Shown here: piece by piece, positions 59,279 through 64,000 of the stretch | Position numbering within the stretch: position 1 is the first letter of the stretch | Layout: each line of letters begins with the position of its first letter | Assembly (NCBI RefSeq): GCF_030272615.1 | Contig: NC_081414.1 | Span: forward strand, 233,416,733 to 233,480,732 | Direction: 5' to 3' | From: Cryptomeria japonica | Lineage: Eukaryota > Streptophyta > Pinopsida > Cupressales > Cupressaceae | DNA: 64,000 nucleotides | Notes under the pieces: generated by a model | Told to the model about the DNA's origin: nothing | The model's input: the letters and a program-made list of their open reading frames with translations, nothing else | Databases searched by the model: none | Made by a program: the position numbers and the translations under genes

Positions 59279-59853
59279 AAATGAAACAAAGAGAGAAATC
59301 CAAATGAGAGAACTTCCAAGATGAAAGAAATAGAAAAGAGAAAACAATAAACAAGAGAGAAGAGAAAGAAACTTTATATATAATCATATAATCTTAGTTT
59401 AAGATGCCAAAAATACTGCTACACAATCTAATCTAGAAAGTTTCTTTCTCTTCTCTCTTGTTTATTGTTTTCTCTTTTCTATTTCTTTCCTCTTGGAAGT
59501 TCTCTCATTTGGCTTTCTCTCTTTGTTTCATTTTATTTTCTTTTATCTCTTTCTCTCTTTTATTCAATTTTATTTTCCTTATTTTCTTCTTTTATTTATT
59601 TTATTGTATCTTTTCTCTATTTTATCTAACTTTGAACTTCATACCTCCTACCCTGCCTCTCTTCTCATTTTTAACCTTGGCTTGGTTTGCAACTTATCAT
59701 TTCATGTTCTTATCTCTCTGCAATCCTGATGATGGATCACATAGTGTGATCCGAAATGTTGATGCCAAAAAAACTACTACACAATATAATCTAGAAAATT
59801 TAAGATGCCAAAAAAACTGCTACACAATCTAATCTAGAAAGTTTAAGATTATA

Positions 59854-60398
59854 CATTATGGATTGTGGAAATCTGATATCATTAATGAAAAAACATAATT
59901 ATAACCATAAACCTTAATATCACCAATCAATCCTAAAAATATAAACCCATTATACATACATAACCTTTCTATAAATCAACTGAGTATGCCTAACCCTAAT
60001 AGACCATATGAAACTAAAGTCAACATGAGCCCAAAAGATCACAGTCAAGAATGAACATAGAAGGGGTTACCCTAGGACATAGTTCATTTCCCAAAAGAGA
60101 TCACATAGAAAACATGATTAGAAAATCAACTTGTTGACTACTCATTATAAGATTAAAAGAGTATCATAACGAGCCATCTCCTAGTTAGCACAATTAGGAT
60201 ATATACACATTAAAGTTAAGCACCCTCATATACATATAAGAAACCAATTATAAACTTATTGAAGGGGATTTTAACAGCACATGCATTCTCTAATAATGTA
60301 GTATCATCCATTTCCATCAAATCTACATTGATTCCCATTTCATTACTTGCTTTATCTATATTAAGAGTAGGTTTAGTATCATAATACCTACCTTATTG
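59854..60398. other. Element X internal sequence, right part
   Basis: AT-rich, with no coding frame or repeat boundary recognised. Confidence 0.45.
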
Positions 60399-60475
60399 TC
60401 CAAGGGGTTGTGTTCTATTGGTTAAAGCATTTATTTCTCATTGTGGAAATAAAAGTTCAAATCCCAAAGGGACAT
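60399..60475 (+). repeat. tRNA-like SINE head or tRNA pseudogene
   Basis: An A-box-like TGTTCTATTGG (60411-60421) followed by TTAAAGCA, and 34 nt on a B-box-like GTTCAAATCCC (60455-60465), form an internal RNA polymerase III promoter layout. GTCC at the start and GGGAC at the end could form part of an acceptor stem. The anticodon arm is not convincing, so a tRNA-derived SINE head is more likely than a working tRNA. Confidence 0.5.
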
Positions 60476-60528
60476 CTAATATGGAATTCAAAGTTGTGAC
60501 TCTTAGTCTTCCACAATTGGCTTCTAGG

Positions 60529-60698
60529 TGGTTTCTAATAAGTGGATTCTAATTTGTGACTCTTCGTTTTCCATAGGTTGATTCTAGTGTGGTTGCTTGA
60601 AATGAGATAATGGTGGTTTCTAATAAGTGGATTCTAATTTGCAACTCTTGGTCTTCCATAGGTTGATTCTAGTGTGGTTGCTCGAAATGAGCTAGTAT
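60529..60698. repeat. 85-bp tandem repeat, two copies
   Basis: TGGTTTCTAATAAGTGGATTC at 60529 and again at 60614, continuing with high similarity for 85 bp. A partial earlier copy lies at about 60486-60528. Confidence 0.75.
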
Positions 60699-60846
60699 TA
60701 GTGTCATGGTTGCTTTTTGTAGGTGTCTTGTTGGAGCATGAGAGCATGGTGAATATTCATATGCTACATGGATGGACAAGGGATAGTTTCCTGTTATTTG
60801 TGATTCCTATGGATGTATTTATAATATATGATGCCAATTGGGAGAA

Positions 60847-61922
60847 TGCTAGGATTAAGTTTCCATATGCCTTGTAAATACTATGACATGGTTCCAACAT
60901 CCTTGGAAAGTGTCCTAAGGTACTTAGGATGTATTGGGAAAATAATTTGTAATATTTAATTCTCATCATTGTTTGTAATACATTCATAAGACGTGATGGG
61001 TTTGACTAGCAGTAGTAAAAGTGGGTTGTCAACACAATTATTTAATATTATTTTCCCCACTCATGGATGTCTAGAAAAGATATTTAATGAAAGGAAATGG
61101 AAAAAGGAGCGACCTTAGGGATTCTCCAAGTGGGAGCATGGAAGATGCAATAGGTGTCTCTTGGTATCCCCTCATTTAGTACATTTAATATAATGTTTAT
61201 CTTGCAATAATGGGCACCTAAGTTGAAGGGAAAATACTAGAGCCAAAACAGGTGTATTTTCGAGTTTAGTGGAGGCATTCCAAGTGTTACAGTCGTGATA
61301 AATGAAGAGGCTTCTTTGTAAATCTTTATTGTTGGTTTTGGAGCTCTTGTAATTTTATAAATTCAGTCTGTTGGGTGTATAATTAGGTGTAACAATTGAA
61401 TGTAGATTTATTTGTAGGAAGGAAGGACAAGTGGGAAGCGTAAGGAGGTTGTTCACATGCACACAAGTTATGCTTTGATGGAGGAAAAGTAGAAAATGGA
61501 AGTTATTGTATTGTAAGAACATTCATTGTTGATAATGCAAGCTTGTCAACCCTTCTTGGTGGAGCTTTTTCCTACAAGGGTTTCTCCACTAAAATCTTGT
61601 GTTATGCGATTCTTTTGTGTTGTTGATTTATGTCTTATTGCTGCTATCTTATGATGATGATGATGATGATGATGATGTTAATCATTATTAAATATAAGAT
61701 AGGCTAATTAAGCATGATAAACATGTTCATTTTTGGCATCATAAAGTACAAGGATCTAATCTTGGTTTTCCACATTAAGGCAACACAATTTTCAGATTTG
61801 TATATGAGTTTTGGATTTTCATGTTGCAACTATCCAAGCCTCATATCTCATCCTTTGATTAGTTTATTGGATAGAGATTGATCTTCACAATCTTTGGTAT
61901 TGAACTTGTTTATTTCCCAACA
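60847..61922 (+). repeat. 3' LTR of element X
   Basis: Its 1076 bp match 45119-46179. It contains an expanded ATG microsatellite absent from the other copy. Confidence 0.88.
61651..61677 (+). repeat. (ATG)9 microsatellite
   Basis: Nine ATG units, against three at the matching place in the left LTR (near 45926). Confidence 0.9.
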
Positions 61923-62420
61923 AGGGAAAGGAGCCTATGTAGGAAGAAGAAAGTAAAGATGAGTTAAGATTGGACAAAGAAGAAGCTACAATATTAAAGA
62001 AAGCCATTGCCCTATCCAGGATTGAAAAAGAGTTGGAAGAATATAGACTAGTTTGGCCTTGTACAAAGATATGTTGAGAAGAAGAGAGGGAGAAGTTACT
62101 AGAATCTTTGTTGAAGTAGAGACGATTAAACAAACATCCAAGGAATAAATTGAGAATATATCCAAACAATTGGAAGAGACTAAGGAGGCTTTGAGACAAT
62201 CTAATTTACAAGACCTTGCAAATGCAGAAGAAACTGAAAGTCTCAAAAAAAGAATTGATTAGAAGGAAGGCAATTGTGCCTTATCACCCCAAACACCTCC
62301 AAGTAGATCAAGAGAATGAGGCTTCCATATTTCGTAGTGTAATCACAACTCCTTTCACTGGCATAAATGAAGTTAAGAAAATAAGCCGACTATATTTGAA
62401 GAGAGCTAGACATAACTAGA
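61923..62420 (+). pseudogene. Unrecognised coding-like ORF, right part
   Basis: Highly charged helical text (EEESKDELRLDKEEATILKK, ALSRIEKELEEYR) follows element X and is consistent with the Pro-rich end at 45118 being its upstream side. A later piece reads KRAIVPYHPKHLQV-like text and INEVKKISRLYLKRARHN. Stops and register changes occur. The family is unknown. It may be the coiled-coil part of a gag-like or accessory protein of an old LTR element. Confidence 0.35.
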
Positions 62421-63814
62421 AGAGAAAGAAATGAGGTTGAAGATAGAGTAGAACAAGCCATATATATCACATTTATTATAGTGACCACATGAAAGCTTTC
62501 TATTATGCATTCATTATTTCTCAAGGAACAATTATTGAGATGAAAATTAAAACCAATTGATATTAAACAGACCTTTAGATTTTGAGAATGATAATGATTT
62601 TATGGAAGCCTATATGCATAGTCACTCTGACACACAAAATGTGTGAATATTTTCAATATAGTTTTCTGATGGGGCATGCCCACAAATATATTTTTGAATA
62701 TTTATGTTGGAGAATTGTAAATAAGATCTTTTTTGTAATCACTAAAAAACCACATTGAGTAGAGCATCTAGTTAAGGGAGTATAGATAAGCATCGGGTAG
62801 GTTTGGGATTCTAATGAGAGATGAAAGGACTATGACCAATATCTATGAAAAGGGTTTCAAATTTGTGGCTCATTTGAATGATGTTTCTCCCATTTATATT
62901 GCCAATCTAGAAATAATTATCATCTAGTTTCAGGATGTTGAAGGATACCTACCTCCTTAGGCTCTTGAAGCCTGTTGGGAGAAATATAATTTAATTCCCC
63001 CACCTCTACACAAAAGGGAGCCAGCCTATTGGGAGATATGTAATTAAATTCCCCCACCTCTAGCAAAAGGGAGCCAATCTTCCTAAATAACATCACATGG
63101 ATTTTGACAAGGGTAAGACATGTCATTGTGATAATTTGATAGTAGAATGAATAGTGGATTGGGATGAGGTTTAGGTGCCCCTCATTATTATGCCTTCCCT
63201 ATGATTAAATTCCCCAAACTAAATCCCATAGAATATGCTAACTACTTGGCCGAATAGAGTAAGGGATAACCATGGATATATAGTTAGCATAAGCTCTTGT
63301 GAATACACAAGGGAATGGTTCAATTGCATTGTTTGGTTTGAGACAATGAATAGAGATCCTGAATATAATCATCTAAAGATTAGAAATGGTCAAGATCAGG
63401 AAGAGGAGAAGGTTGATGAGTTTCTAGAAAAACATTTCAATTTCATAATTTCAATGACATTTATTTAAATGTTTTTAATACTATATGGAACTAAAACTTA
63501 TGATCTAGTCTCTTTTATGTACTATACTTGATATAATGATGAATGGATTTCGCTTTGGATAGATCAAAAACGCCTATTGTTGTGTGCATGTTTAATTATC
63601 TTTTTAATTTACACTTCCAAGTAAGTAGGCTTTAGCTTTGTCCAAGTGGCGAGTGACACTCCTGGCCTGCGTTGAGCTGGAGCATCAACCAACCTACATT
63701 AATGATGAAACCTCTCATTTCATACATTCACTAGGTAAGTGCACAAAATTGTGTCCACTTAGTGTGGAAGTTTTACACTTAGAAAAAAATGGCAAATCAC
63801 ATGGAGCGCATGAG
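62421..63814. other. No recognised gene; weak coding-like traces and a short repeat
   Basis: Fragments such as MRDERTMTNIYEKGFKFVAH (near 62820) and TREWFNCIVWFETMNRD (near 63309) look coding but cannot be joined or assigned. The region holds a 54-bp tandem repeat (next entry). Confidence 0.35.
62975..63080. repeat. 54-bp tandem repeat, two copies
   Basis: TTGGGAGA, then AATTCCCCCACCTCTA and AAAAGGGAGCCA, repeat once at 63029. The unit is a multiple of three. Confidence 0.8.
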
Positions 63815-63995
63815 AAACGAAACGGGATTCCCTTTCACGTCAGGATCCCAAGCCAAAATTTGAAATGGGATCCCATTTAGCATCGGGATCCCGAGCCTAG
63901 ATATAAGAAACAAGATATCATTTCAAAAACAAAATGGGATCTCTTTCTAAAACGGGAGCCTATTTCAAAAATAAAACAGGATCTCGTTTCCCTTT
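63815..63995. repeat. Second cluster of GGGATCCC-like motifs
   Basis: Six or more degenerate copies of AACGGGAT(T/C)CC, GGGATCCCATTT, GGGATCCCGAG and GGATCTCGTTT occur to the window edge. The motif set is the same as at 561-727, about 63 kb away. Confidence 0.6.
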
Positions 63996-64000
63996 TTTTT

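Larger units (their letters stand above)
56846..59853. mobile_element. Large foldback element, split by a TRIM
   Basis: The left arm (56846-57125 continued at 59284 to about 59385) is the inverted copy of about 59440-59853. The tips are TATAATCTTAAACTTTC and its reverse complement, with ACAT just outside each end as a possible 4-bp duplication. The arms are about 380-410 bp with some internal duplication: the text CTGCTACACAATCTAATCTAG occurs three times on the right side and centre. No coding capacity was seen. It resembles a foldback or large MITE. Confidence 0.82.
45119..61922 (+). mobile_element. Element X: LARD-like LTR element without pol
   Basis: Direct repeats at 45119-46179 and 60847-61922 share TGYTAG starts and CCAACA ends. 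A primer site follows the left copy and a short purine tract (ATTGGGAGAA) precedes the right one. The flanks AGAGA and AGGGA are a target duplication with one mismatch. Removing the nested NA2 and foldback leaves about 7.5 kb of internal sequence, in which I see no gag, protease, integrase or RT motif. It is therefore a large non-autonomous derivative or an extremely decayed element. Confidence 0.8.

Noticed and set aside
62975-63080. CRISPR-like repeats
   Set aside because: Only two tandem copies without spacers, in a plant retrotransposon context.
63638-63880. 80-codon ORF as a gene
   Set aside because: No domain, runs into the palindromic repeat cluster, and composition is ordinary for chance.

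Overview
This window looks like intergenic DNA from a seed plant with a very large, repeat-rich genome. A conifer or other gymnosperm is my inference. The evidence is what fills it: Ty1/copia, Ty3/gypsy and LINE retrotransposons, initiator-Met-type primer sites (TGGTATCAGAGC and variants), AT-rich sequence, and deep nesting of decayed elements. I find no convincing single-copy host gene, rRNA or functional tRNA. Almost every long reading frame lies inside a mobile element and is broken by stop codons.

Left block (1-20574): An edge-truncated, unidentified minus-strand coding remnant (1-382) lies beside a cluster of palindromic GGGATCCC motifs (561-727). A 419-bp foldback follows (1551-1969). 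Next is a minus-strand copia element, Copia-1 (2045-20569, target duplication ATTTG). It contains a circularly permuted plus-strand copia element, Copia-2 (about 3726-10222), and, inside its right LTR, an LTR element without recognisable pol domains, NA1 (13074-20522, target duplication ATAGT). NA1 encodes a coiled-coil and zinc-knuckle gag-like protein plus a broken ORF of about 1,000 codons that I do not recognise.

Middle block (20575-44090): A 5'-truncated copia relic, Copia-3, is split inside its RNase H by a LINE (21527-38214, 15-bp target duplication, poly(A) tail). The LINE is split inside ORF1 by a minus-strand chromodomain gypsy element (23226-31146, target duplication ATTTG). A truncated gypsy pol (39339-42887) follows, with a solo copia-type LTR in its integrase (40752-42365, target duplication GATTT).

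Right block (44091-64000): An unrecognised reading frame (44095-45118, resuming near 61923) is interrupted by a LARD-like element, X (45119-61922). X contains a 4.1-kb gag-protease element, NA2, which carries an unknown ORF instead of integrase, RT and RNase H (50569-54703, target duplication AAGAT). X also contains a large foldback (56846-59853) split by a small TRIM-like element (57126-59278, target duplication AAATG), and a tRNA-like SINE head near 60400. A second GGGATCCC-type cluster closes the window.

The autonomous families present or recently present (Copia-1, Copia-2, chromovirus, gypsy, LINE) could supply enzymes to the non-autonomous ones (NA1, NA2, TRIM, X). The clearest candidate pair is NA1 and Copia-2, which share a 3' polypurine module and similar LTR ends. 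Many reading frames stay in register over kilobases and are broken mainly by nonsense changes. This suggests decay by point mutation, possibly methyl-cytosine deamination, more than by indels.
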